Origin: JBGSYN01 sp041750975
Lineage (GTDB): Bacteria; Pseudomonadota; Alphaproteobacteria; Geminicoccales; Geminicoccaceae
Direction of reading: 5' to 3'
DNA length: 14,380 nucleotides
Assembly: GCA_041750975.1 (NCBI GenBank)
Contig: JBGSYN010000035.1
Span: 1 to 14,380, forward strand
Positions 1-6,919 of the stretch are shown here, piece after piece. The stretch's first letter is position 1, and the number at the start of each line of letters is the position of its first letter. The position numbers and the translations under genes are program-made. The notes under the pieces were generated by a model, which saw only the letters and a list, made by a program, of their open reading frames with translations, was not told where the DNA came from and ran no database searches.

Positions 1-155
1 AGCAACTCAGCTAGCTGGACTTGCGTCAACTCCTTGGCCCTGCGCAGATCCTTGAGCGATAAATACTCTGCGTGCAGGCGCTCGGCCTCGGCTTCAATGC
101 GCGAGCGCCGCTCCGGCGCAAGCTTGGCAAGTTGTTCCTCAAGTGTCGTTCCCAC
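1..155 (-). CDS. HTH (XRE/HigA-like) antitoxin, 5' part only, cut by window edge
   Basis: This is the antitoxin partner of the Gp49-type toxin encoded just upstream on the same strand. Only about 51 N-terminal residues lie in the window. They show a charged helical stretch (LEEQLAKLAPERRSRIEAEA) followed by SLKDLRRAKELTQVQLAEL, which reads as the first helices of an XRE-type helix-turn-helix. A GTG start at 153-155 is chosen because it follows the toxin stop codon (161-163) by only 5 nt and is the first start in this frame. Tight spacing fits translational coupling. In this family the antitoxin binds and neutralises the toxin and represses the shared promoter. The rest of the gene, including the second half of the HTH, lies outside the window, so integrity cannot be judged. 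Confidence 0.78.
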   Translation of the reverse strand, partial: MGTTLEEQLAKLAPERRSRIEAEAERLHAEYLSLKDLRRAKELTQVQLAEL

Positions 156-160
156 GGCCT

Positions 161-511
161 CTAGCCTTTCATCCTGTCAAGATGGCGGCCGAAACGTTCA
201 TCGGCAGTTGCGATCAATTGCTTGTAGAACCGTCTCTGACTTGTTCCGGACTTATTTCCCGCGACGAGCAAAATAGCCTTCCGCTCGGGATCGAAGGCAA
301 ACGCGACCCGCCAGGCACCACCATGCGCATGACATCTCAGCTCCTTCATGTTGGCATAAAGCGAACCCTTGAGCGTGTCGGCATGCGGCCGTCCGAGGCT
401 GGGCCCTTCCCGTTGGAGTAAGATCGCCATTGTCAGGATCGAATCCTTGACCGCGTCCGGAAACAAGACGAACTCCGCCTCGAACTCATCGACGAATTCG
501 ACCGTCCACAT
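161..511 (-). CDS. RelE/HigB-family toxin (phage-derived Gp49-like)
   Basis: A 116-aa protein with the layout of the Gp49/HigB branch of RelE/ParE toxins, which are typically ribosome-associated mRNA endoribonucleases. Visible family marks are an N-terminal VEF strand, a central LKGSLYANMKELRCH segment, the strand WRVAFAFDPERKAILLVAGNKSG, and a C-terminal RFYKQLIATADERFGRHL helix. The length is normal for the family. The ATG at 509-511 is the natural start: there is a promoter directly upstream and no room for a longer leader. The gene order is toxin then antitoxin, the reverse of most type II pairs but normal for HigBA/Gp49 pairs. The exact catalytic residues were not assigned. Function is inferred from family resemblance and from the adjacent HTH gene. 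Confidence 0.85.
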   Translation of the reverse strand: MWTVEFVDEFEAEFVLFPDAVKDSILTMAILLQREGPSLGRPHADTLKGSLYANMKELRCHAHGGAWRVAFAFDPERKAILLVAGNKSGTSQRRFYKQLIATADERFGRHLDRMKG

Positions 512-517
512 ACCTAC

Positions 518-547
518 AATATAGTCTGAGACTTATATAAGTTACAA
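518..547 (-). promoter_or_regulatory. Sigma70-type promoter of the toxin-antitoxin operon
   Basis: Read on the minus strand, TTGTAA (542-547) and TATATT (518-523) are separated by 18 nt. They lie immediately upstream of the toxin ATG (511). The expected transcription start falls within a base or two of the ATG, so the mRNA would be leaderless or nearly so. The positions are seen in the sequence; promoter activity is inferred. Confidence 0.55.
523..533. promoter_or_regulatory. Candidate autoregulatory operator (AGTCTGAGACT)
   Basis: A perfect 5-bp inverted repeat (AGTCT-G-AGACT), flanked on both sides by AT-rich TATA-like bases, lies between the -35 and -10 elements of the toxin-antitoxin promoter. 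Antitoxins of this class commonly repress their own operon by binding such a repeat. Binding here is inferred from position and symmetry. Confidence 0.5.
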
Positions 548-580
548 CCTATTTTCGTGGCTCTGGGCATTAGTTGTCGC

Positions 581-940
581 TCAACAATTCCCAACTGGAA
601 CGCCCAGCACATACGAGCAGTTGCCGTCGCTCATCATGCCGCCGCCCGCGGTGTTGCGGTTGTAGCCCGGGCCGCCGACGCCGGCGCCGCTGCCGTAGTT
701 CGGGCGGAAATAGCCCTGGATGACGGCACTGCCGGCATAACCCCAGGCACCCGACGGTTGATGAAACCAGTAAGCGCCGTCGGCGACGGCGATACCGTAG
801 GTCGCCTCGACGTCCCGGATTTGCGCATCCGACAGACGCTGGCCGTTGACGATAACGTAGCGGCTCTGGGCCGAAATGTCCGCCGCATCGAAGCACCCTA
901 TCGCCAACAAGACACCAAATACGATGAGCCATCGACGCAT
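581..940 (-). CDS. Small exported glycine-rich hypothetical protein
   Basis: A 119-aa protein of unknown function, predicted to leave the cytoplasm. It begins MRRWLIVFGVLLAIGC, a basic N-terminus plus a hydrophobic core. Cleavage could fall after ISA (about residue 24), or Cys16 could serve as a weak lipobox (AIGC). The mature part has a short conserved-looking segment (VNGQRLSDAQIRDVEATYGI, then DGAYWFHQPSGAWGYAG), a Gly/Tyr/Asn-rich stretch, and two cysteines at 108 and 119 that could pair. The ATG at 940 is preferred over the upstream ATGs at 946, 961 and 985 because GAAGGAG sits at a good distance before it and it places the signal peptide at the N-terminus. It stands alone, divergent from the mipA-like gene, with a CRP-type site in its upstream region. 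Confidence 0.7.
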   Translation of the reverse strand: MRRWLIVFGVLLAIGCFDAADISAQSRYVIVNGQRLSDAQIRDVEATYGIAVADGAYWFHQPSGAWGYAGSAVIQGYFRPNYGSGAGVGGPGYNRNTAGGGMMSDGNCSYVLGVPVGNC

Positions 941-980
941 GATCATCGCTCCTTCGATCATGGATTTTTCCGACCTCCTA

Positions 981-1023
981 ATCATAACCGGTTCTATCCC
1001 AAGAGCTTGTGACCCTGCTCACA
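981..1023 (-). promoter_or_regulatory. Perfect CRP/FNR-type site (1008-1023) with -10 element TATGAT
   Basis: TGTGA-CCCTGC-TCACA at 1008-1023 matches the symmetric CRP consensus TGTGA-N6-TCACA exactly. On the minus strand a TATGAT hexamer lies at 981-986. A start about 7 nt beyond it (near 974) puts the centre of the palindrome at -41.5, the class II activator position. This would drive the small exported protein. Regulation of the divergent mipA-like gene is also possible, but no good promoter was seen on that side. Confidence 0.5.
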
Positions 1024-1170
1024 GGCGAACCAGGGAACGGTTGCACCCCCAACTCGGCCGGGAATTTGCCTTGAACCCACCGATCCAGGGGGCGTCAGGA
1101 TCGCTTCTGGCAATCATCGCCATCATGCGCCATGTCTCGGCGATCGTAGTTAGCCCTCCGGAGCCTCCTT

Positions 1171-2094
1171 TTGCGATTGATCTTTGGCGCCTCTGTCGCC
1201 TGCCTGCTGCTCGTCTCGGCGCCAACCTCGAATGCCCAGAACCTCTCCTCCTCACCCGCGGAAGCACTGAACGAGGAAGCTGCACCGACCGCCGAGGAGG
1301 CCGTGCTCGACAACGAGGAAGACGACGATAGCGAGCCCTTGTGGGAAATCGGCGTCGCCGGATTTGCGGGCTTTCTGCCGGATTATCCGGCCGCCGACGA
1401 AAATCATTTCAATGGCCTTGCCGTGCCGTTAGCAATCTATCGGGGCGACATCTTCCGCATCGGCGATGGCGGCGGGCCGCGCGGCACGGTCGTCGACAAT
1501 CCGCGGCTCGAATTCAATCTCGGCATCGACGCCTCGTTTCCGGTCGATTCCGACGACAATGACGCCCGCGAAGGCATGAGCGATCTCGACGCCCTGTTCG
1601 AAGCCGGCCCGCAGGTCATCTTCAAATTCCTGCCCGATGACGACAAGAACGAGCTCGACCTTGCGGTCGCCGTCCGCGCCGTGATCTCGACCGATCTCAG
1701 CAACACCCGCTACCAGGGCATCAATGTCAATCCGCGCCTGATCTACCGGCGCAACGATCTGTTCGATCGCGATCTCAGGGCGTTTGCCGGGGTCGGCCCA
1801 ACCTTCGGCTTCGACGGACTCAATAATTATTTCTACGAGGTCGAGCCCAAAGACGCGCGTCCCGGCCGCGAGGAATATGACGCGGACGATGGCTATATCG
1901 GCACCGAGGCGACCTTCGCGCTCTCGGCCGGTCTTACCGACCGCATCAGGCTGTTCGGCGGCACCCAGTTCGGCTTTTGGGGCGGCAGCGCCAACGAGGA
2001 CAGCCCTTTGCACGAGAACGATTTCAGCGCAGCCTTTTTCACGGGCCTGAGCTGGCGTATCTTCGAGAGCGAACGGCGCGTGCCGGAACGATAA
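1171..2094 (+). CDS. MipA/OmpV family outer-membrane protein
   Basis: A 307-aa protein resembling MipA/OmpV beta-barrel proteins, whose founding members are an MltA-interacting scaffold and a Vibrio outer-membrane protein. Residues 1-22 form a signal peptide ending SNA. Residues about 31-57 are an unusually acidic, Ala/Glu/Asp-rich linker. From W58 the barrel pattern begins (WEIGVAGFAGFLPDYPAADE), with alternating strands, FNGLAVPLAIYRGDIFRIGD, acidic loops, and a final aromatic strand (FFTGLSWRIF). Start: TTG at 1171, with CCGGAG 7 nt upstream. No ATG or GTG is available, because the in-frame ATG at 1132 meets a stop within six codons. It is probably the first gene of a run with the RraA-like and DUF1349 genes, 15 nt before the former. 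The specific cargo or partner is unknown. Confidence 0.8.
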   Translation: MRLIFGASVACLLLVSAPTSNAQNLSSSPAEALNEEAAPTAEEAVLDNEEDDDSEPLWEIGVAGFAGFLPDYPAADENHFNGLAVPLAIYRGDIFRIGDGGGPRGTVVDNPRLEFNLGIDASFPVDSDDNDAREGMSDLDALFEAGPQVIFKFLPDDDKNELDLAVAVRAVISTDLSNTRYQGINVNPRLIYRRNDLFDRDLRAFAGVGPTFGFDGLNNYFYEVEPKDARPGREEYDADDGYIGTEATFALSAGLTDRIRLFGGTQFGFWGGSANEDSPLHENDFSAAFFTGLSWRIFESERRVPER

Positions 2095-2109
2095 GCAAGG
2101 AGTTCGGCC

Positions 2110-2775
2110 ATGCCCGACATGCCGCCCCGTGACCAGATCCTGGAAAACCTCTACAGCGCCGTTCTGGCCGATACGCTCGACGGCCTCGGCTGCCGCAATC
2201 AGGCGCTGCCGCCCTTCATCCGCCCACTCGACGAGGAACTTGTCTTGTTCGGTCGCGCCCGCACCGGGCTCTACATGGACAGCTACGAGGTCCCGACGGA
2301 TCGCAATCCCTATGCGACCGAGATCGCCCTGGTCGACGATCTCGAGCCGGGCGATGTGGCCGTTCTCGGCTGCAACGGCCCGACACTCAGGATCGCTCCC
2401 TGGGGCGAACTGCTCTCGACCGCCGCCGCCTGCCGCAAGGCCGCGGGCTGCGTCACGGACGGCCTGGTGCGCGATGTCAAACGGATCCGCGCCATGCGGT
2501 TTCCGGTCTTTCATGGCGGTATCGGCCCGCTCGATTCCAAGGGCCGGGGCGAAATGATGACGCGCGATCTGCCGATCGAGTGCGGCGGGATCGCAGTCAC
2601 GTCTGGCGATTACGTACTGGGCGATGCGGATGGTGTGGTCATCATCCCCGAAGCCGTCGCCGCCGAAGCGTTGAACCGCGCCCTCGACAAGGTCACTGCC
2701 GAAGACCGGACCCGCCAGGAGCTCCTCAAGGGCCTGACGCTCGGCGAAGTCTACGCCAAATATGGCGTCCTTTGA
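2110..2775 (+). CDS. RraA family protein / 4-hydroxy-4-methyl-2-oxoglutarate aldolase-like
   Basis: A 221-aa cytoplasmic protein of the RraA/HMG-aldolase fold. The hallmark segment is complete: GELLSTAAACRKAAGCVTDG (residues 99-118), then RD at 121-122, the conserved catalytic Arg and metal-binding Asp of the aldolase branch, followed by FPVFHGGIGPLDSKGR and GDADGVVIIP. Family members either inhibit RNase E (true RraA) or cleave 4-hydroxy-4-methyl-2-oxoglutarate or oxaloacetate with a divalent metal. At over 200 residues with an intact RD pair, it fits the aldolase/decarboxylase group better than enterobacterial RraA. Start: ATG 2110 with AAGGAG (2097-2102) 7 nt upstream. Its downstream neighbour, a DUF1349 protein 42 nt away, does not identify a substrate. 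Confidence 0.85.
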   Translation: MPDMPPRDQILENLYSAVLADTLDGLGCRNQALPPFIRPLDEELVLFGRARTGLYMDSYEVPTDRNPYATEIALVDDLEPGDVAVLGCNGPTLRIAPWGELLSTAAACRKAAGCVTDGLVRDVKRIRAMRFPVFHGGIGPLDSKGRGEMMTRDLPIECGGIAVTSGDYVLGDADGVVIIPEAVAAEALNRALDKVTAEDRTRQELLKGLTLGEVYAKYGVL

Positions 2776-2817
2776 CTATACCGCTTCGACGAATTGGTGG
2801 GTGAGAGGGCAAGGGGA

Positions 2818-3396
2818 ATGACTGAATTCATTGACGGCATGGTCTGGCGGAACGAACCGCCGTTCTGGGAAATGCGGAATGGTGTGCTGCGGGTGCGCTC
2901 GGGCGAGAAAACCGATTTCTGGCAGACGACCTATTATGGTTTCGAGCGCGATGACGGCCATTTTCTCAGCCGGCCACGGCAGGGCGAATTCACCGCGAGC
3001 ACCAGCTTCACGGCCAGCTACGACGAACTCTATGACCAGGCCGGCATGATGGTGCGGGTCGACGCCGAGCGTTGGATGAAATGCGGCATCGAATTCACCG
3101 ATGGGGCGATGCATCTGAGCGTCGTCGTCACCGACGGTCACTCCGACTGGTCGGCGCAGCGCCTTGAAACGGCCCAAGGCGACGTCGGCATACGAGTCTC
3201 GCGCCTGAACGACGCCCTCTTCATTCAATACCGGCTCGGCGACGCGGACTGGCGCATGGCGCGGCTCGCCTACTTCGCCCCGGAGCCCGCGGAAGTCCAG
3301 GTCGGCCTCGCCTTCTGCTCGCCGCAACGTGCCGGCTTCGAGGCGGAGTTCAAAAGCTTCGAGATCGGCCCGCCGACGACACGGGAAATCCACTGA
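2818..3396 (+). CDS. DUF1349 domain-containing protein
   Basis: A 192-aa protein that reads as a single DUF1349 domain (concanavalin A-like beta-sandwich fold). Seen in it: NEPPFWEMRNGVLRVRSGEK, TDFWQTTYYGF, a strand series with DELYDQAGMMVRVDAERWMKCGIEF, SVVVTDGHSDWS, and a final YFAPEPAEVQVGLAFCSPQ strand pair. There is no signal peptide, so it is presumably cytosolic. The ATG at 2818 is chosen, with GAGAGGG (2803-2809) 8 nt before it. TTG (2794) or GTG (2797) would add about eight residues with no family support. Proteins of this domain are widely annotated but lack a well-defined biochemical role. Co-orientation with the RraA-like gene suggests co-transcription. It ends 14 nt from the convergent antiporter gene. 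Confidence 0.8.
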   Translation: MTEFIDGMVWRNEPPFWEMRNGVLRVRSGEKTDFWQTTYYGFERDDGHFLSRPRQGEFTASTSFTASYDELYDQAGMMVRVDAERWMKCGIEFTDGAMHLSVVVTDGHSDWSAQRLETAQGDVGIRVSRLNDALFIQYRLGDADWRMARLAYFAPEPAEVQVGLAFCSPQRAGFEAEFKSFEIGPPTTREIH

Positions 3397-3410
3397 GTTG
3401 GCGTTCGTCC

Positions 3411-4382
3411 TCAGACGGGCGTCGCTGCGGTCATGACAAGATAGCCGAGATAGGCGGCATAGCCGACGAGCAGCAGGTAGCCTTCGAGACGCGTGACCCG
3501 CCAGCCGGTGACCGTCGCGACCACGAGGGCCAGGGTCGCCGCCAGCATCACCCAGATATCGAAGCCCGCGATCTCGATCGGTACCGCGATCGGCGTGACG
3601 AGGGCGGTGAGGCCCAGGATGCCCAGAAGATTATAAATGCAGCTGCCGACGACGTTCCCGAAGGCGACATCACTCTGGCCGCGCCAGGCCGCCATGACGG
3701 AGGTGATCAGTTCGGGCAGCGAGGTGCCGATGGCGACCAGAGTGAGCCCGATGATCGTGTCCGAAACGCCGAGCTCAAGCGCAAGTTCGATGGCGCCATC
3801 GACGAGGAACCGTGCGCCGACAACGGTTAGAAGGAGACCGCCGATCAGACAAGCTATGGCAATCGTCAGGCTGCGGGCCGTCGCTGAGGTTGCCGGATCC
3901 GGTGACGATCCTTCGGCTGTGGCATCGTGGCTTTTCTGTTCCTGCACATAAGCCAGGACCAGATAGACCACGAGGCCGATACAGAGGACCGCACCCGCGA
4001 GGCGATCGATCGCGCCATATAGCGTGAGGGCGAGGACCAGCAGGGTAGCGACCATCAAAGCCGAGCCGTCGCGCTTGAACGCGGCTCTGGAGGCCCGGAC
4101 CGGACGAACCACCGCGGCAAGGCCCAGAATGACCAGGATGTTGGCGGTATTGCTGCCGACGATATTGCCGACAGCAAGACCTGGAGAACCCGCAAGCGCT
4201 GCCTGAATGCAGGTCACGAGCTCGGGTGTCGAGGTGCCGAAGCCGACCAGCGTGATGCCGATCATCAGCGGCGAGACGCCGAGATGGCGGGCGATTGCGA
4301 CGGCGCCGCGGATCAGAAGCTCGCCGCCGATCACCAGCCCGACCAGGCCGAGGACGAGCATCAGGATGGTCATGAAATGCAT
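3411..4382 (-). CDS. Calcium/sodium antiporter (CaCA family, YrbG-like)
   Basis: A 323-aa inner-membrane cation exchanger. It has the two inverted alpha-repeats of the family: GFGTSTPELVTCIQ (E54) followed by AVGNIVGSNTANI, and AIGTSLPELITSV (E224) followed by AFGNVVGSCIYNL. The conserved glutamates and Asn/Ser residues that form the Ca2+/Na+ sites are intact. About ten hydrophobic helices are visible, split by a hydrophilic loop near residues 145-172. Length is typical. The ATG at 4382 begins the hydrophobic N-terminus; ATG 4373 (three codons in) is an alternative, and neither has a strong ribosome site. It follows the E1 gene by 106 nt on the same strand, with a stem-loop between them, so read-through from the importer operon is possible. 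An exchanger specificity for K+ or other ions cannot be excluded. Confidence 0.9.
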   Translation of the reverse strand: MHFMTILMLVLGLVGLVIGGELLIRGAVAIARHLGVSPLMIGITLVGFGTSTPELVTCIQAALAGSPGLAVGNIVGSNTANILVILGLAAVVRPVRASRAAFKRDGSALMVATLLVLALTLYGAIDRLAGAVLCIGLVVYLVLAYVQEQKSHDATAEGSSPDPATSATARSLTIAIACLIGGLLLTVVGARFLVDGAIELALELGVSDTIIGLTLVAIGTSLPELITSVMAAWRGQSDVAFGNVVGSCIYNLLGILGLTALVTPIAVPIEIAGFDIWVMLAATLALVVATVTGWRVTRLEGYLLLVGYAAYLGYLVMTAATPV

Positions 4383-4419
4383 TGCGCGGGCGCAGTCCCG
4401 TTTGTGTCGAGGAATGTCG

Positions 4420-4442
4420 GGATCTGCGGGAACCGCGGATCC
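4420..4442. repeat. Intercistronic stem-loop between E1 and antiporter genes
   Basis: An inverted repeat: GGATC-T-GCGG, loop GAA, CCGC-G-GATCC. Nine Watson-Crick pairs and one central non-Watson-Crick position (G·U in plus-strand RNA, C·A in minus-strand RNA) form a compact hairpin with a 3-nt loop. No T-run follows on the minus strand, so it is not a classic Rho-independent terminator. It may act as an RNA processing or stability element. Confidence 0.45.
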
Positions 4443-4488
4443 TAGGTGCAGGCAGGAGGTGTGCAGATGGCAGGGCCAGGCCTCTAAA

Positions 4489-6906
4489 TCAAGCGATTGC
4501 CTGAAGATGCCGGATCGGCCGGCCGCGCGAGATGGTTTCGGCGGCACGGAGAATAGCCGCGCCGTCGATGCCGTAATGCCGATAGAGATCGGCGATGCGG
4601 CCGGTCTGCCCGAAATGTTCGACTCCGAGCGCCCGGCCGCGGTGGCCGAACACCGAGCCGATCCAGGCGAGCGTGGCCGGATGGCCGTCGAGCACCGTGA
4701 CGATCGCGCAATGAGGCGGCACAGATCCCAGCAGCCGCTCGATATGGCTGCTCGCATAGGCGATGCCGCGTTCGCGGGCGCGTTGTGCTGCCGTCCAGCC
4801 GGCATTGAGACGATCGGCGGACGTGATCGCGAGGAGCCCGACATCGCGGCGGTCCTCGGCCATCAGCCCGACCGCGCGGATCGCTTCGGGCGCGACGCTC
4901 CCCGAATAGGCGACGATGATCTCGGGATTGGCGCCGGGTGGCCGCAACCAATAGGCGCCGTCGACGATATTGCTCGCAAGTTCGGGATCGATCCGGCGCG
5001 AAGGCTGCTCGAGCGGGCGTGTCGAGAGCCGAAGATAGATCGAGCCTCCCGTCTGATCCCTGAGCCAGGTGCGCTCGTCCGGATCGCCTTCGCCGTCCCT
5101 TTGCATATAGTCGAAGCCGAACCGCATGATGATAGCAAGTTCGTCGAGGAAGGCCGGCTCGAACGCGGCGAGACCGTCTTGCGCCATGCCGACCAGAGGT
5201 GTCCCGATCGATTGATGGGCACCGCCTTCAGGTGCGAGCGTAATGCCCGAGGGCGTCGCCACCAGCATGAAGCGGGCATCCTGATAGCAGGCGTAGTTGA
5301 GCTGATCGGCGCCGCGATAGATGAAGGGATCGTAGACCGTCCCGACCGGCAGCAGGCGCTCGCCATTGATCGAATGCGAGAGACCCAGTGCAGACAGGAG
5401 GAGAAATAGATTGGCCTCGGCGATGCCGAGTTCGAAATGCTGGCCGGAGGGTGCGAAGGCCCAGCGATAGGTGGAGGGGATGCGCTCCGCCTTGAAGGTG
5501 TCGGCGAGGCTCTCCTTCGCGTAAAGACCGCGCTGGTTGACCCAGGAACCGAGATTGGTCGAGACCGTGACATCCGGTGACGTCGTGACGATCCGATCGG
5601 CGAACGGGCCCCGGTCGCGGCCGATTTCGTTCAGGATCTGACCGAAACCCATTTGCGTCGAGATCGCCTTTTCGCCGGGGTCCGGAAATTTCAGCTGACC
5701 CGGCACCTCGACGCGCTCGGCCCGATGGCGGCGGGAGCCCGGCGCAAAGAACGGGGCTTCAGCGACGAAACGCTGCAGATCCACTGCTGCCACCTTCGCC
5801 CCCTCCCAGGGCTCCCACTCGAAGCCGTCGCGGACACCCATGATTGCCCGGAACTCGGCCATCTGGGCGGGTGTCATCAGGCCCGCATGATTGTCCTTGT
5901 GACCGGCGAGCGGCAGGCCGAAGCCCTTGATGGTATAGCAGATGAAGAGGGTCGGCCGATCGTCGGCCGCGGCCTGCTCGAAGGCCTGCAGCAGGGTGTA
6001 GGGGTCGTGGCCGCCGAGGTTGCCCATCAGGAGGGCCAGTTCCTCATCGGACCGACGATCGATCAGGCGGCTGACGGGACCCTGATCGCCGATCTCATCC
6101 TCGAGCCTCGACCGCCAGGCGGCTCCCCCTTGAAAGGTGAGTGCGGCATAGAGCTGGTTGGGACAACGATCGATCCAGTCCTTGAGCCTGTCGCCGCCCA
6201 GCTCGGCAAAGGCGAGCTCCTGCAGCCGGCCATGTTTGACGACCACAACTTTCCAGCCGAAGCTCAAGAAGATCTGCTCGAACTTCTCCCAGAGACCCTC
6301 CCTGATCACGGCATCGAGCGATTGCCGATTGTAATCGACGATCCACCAGCAATTCCGGAGACCCTGCTTCCACCCTTCGAGCAGCGCCTCGTAGATGTTG
6401 CCTTCATCCATTTCGGCATCGCCGATCAGGGCGACCATGCGGCCGGCAGGACGGTCGGCCATCCAGCCATGCGCCTTGACGTAATCCTGGACGAGCGACG
6501 CGAAGAGGGTCTGGGCCACGCCGAGACCGACGGAGCCGGTCGAGAAGTCGACATCGTCGACATCCTTGGTCCGCGACGGATAGCTCTGGGCACCCTTGTA
6601 GCCACGAAAGTTTTCGAGCTTCTCACGAGATTGATGGCCGGCGAGATATTGGATTGCGTGGAAAATCGGTGAAGCGTGCGGCTTGACAGCGACCCGGTCT
6701 TCGGGGCGTAGCACCGCGAAATAGAGGGTCGTCATGATCGCCGCGAGCGATGCCGAGGATGCCTGGTGCCCGCCGACCTTCACCTCATCGGCGTCGCGCA
6801 CATGATTGGCGTGATGGATCATCCAGGTCGCGAGCCACAGGACGCGACGTTCCAACTCGGTGAGACAGGCGAGACGATGGTCGGACAAAGTCTTTCCAAT
6901 CTGCAA
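4489..6906 (-). CDS. AceE-like ThDP-dependent 2-oxoacid dehydrogenase E1 (orphan), or transketolase-like enzyme
   Basis: An 805-aa homodimeric-type E1/transketolase-superfamily enzyme using thiamine diphosphate. The ThDP/Mg motif GDAEMDEGNIYEA starts at residue 162 and ends with the YN at 192-193. Other AceE-like positions seen are H77 (KPHASP), GGHDP near 298-302, TIKGFG with H340 downstream, E497 (GIAEAN, which protonates ThDP in E1 enzymes) and H564 (GGAHQS). AceE itself is near 890 aa, so this is a shorter relative. The acceptor could be a lipoyl E2 encoded elsewhere, or none. Pyruvate, 2-oxobutyrate (MdeB-like) or ketose substrates are all possible. Start: TTG 6906, 13 nt after the permease stop, with no strong ribosome site; TTG 6888, after GGAAAG, is an alternative. 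No E2, E3 or lipoyl domain is present in the window. Confidence 0.82.
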   Translation of the reverse strand: MQIGKTLSDHRLACLTELERRVLWLATWMIHHANHVRDADEVKVGGHQASSASLAAIMTTLYFAVLRPEDRVAVKPHASPIFHAIQYLAGHQSREKLENFRGYKGAQSYPSRTKDVDDVDFSTGSVGLGVAQTLFASLVQDYVKAHGWMADRPAGRMVALIGDAEMDEGNIYEALLEGWKQGLRNCWWIVDYNRQSLDAVIREGLWEKFEQIFLSFGWKVVVVKHGRLQELAFAELGGDRLKDWIDRCPNQLYAALTFQGGAAWRSRLEDEIGDQGPVSRLIDRRSDEELALLMGNLGGHDPYTLLQAFEQAAADDRPTLFICYTIKGFGLPLAGHKDNHAGLMTPAQMAEFRAIMGVRDGFEWEPWEGAKVAAVDLQRFVAEAPFFAPGSRRHRAERVEVPGQLKFPDPGEKAISTQMGFGQILNEIGRDRGPFADRIVTTSPDVTVSTNLGSWVNQRGLYAKESLADTFKAERIPSTYRWAFAPSGQHFELGIAEANLFLLLSALGLSHSINGERLLPVGTVYDPFIYRGADQLNYACYQDARFMLVATPSGITLAPEGGAHQSIGTPLVGMAQDGLAAFEPAFLDELAIIMRFGFDYMQRDGEGDPDERTWLRDQTGGSIYLRLSTRPLEQPSRRIDPELASNIVDGAYWLRPPGANPEIIVAYSGSVAPEAIRAVGLMAEDRRDVGLLAITSADRLNAGWTAAQRARERGIAYASSHIERLLGSVPPHCAIVTVLDGHPATLAWIGSVFGHRGRALGVEHFGQTGRIADLYRHYGIDGAAILRAAETISRGRPIRHLQAIA

Positions 6907-6919
6907 ATGACGGGTTGAC

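Noticed and set aside
1429..2514. 361-codon open frame on the minus strand
   Set aside because: Antisense to the MipA-like and RraA-like genes; its translation has no domain or start signal, and long antisense frames are expected in GC-rich coding DNA.
3390..3425. Possible bidirectional terminator between convergent DUF1349 and antiporter genes
   Set aside because: Only a 5-bp CTGAG/CTCAG stem with a long loop and no T-run; too weak to annotate.
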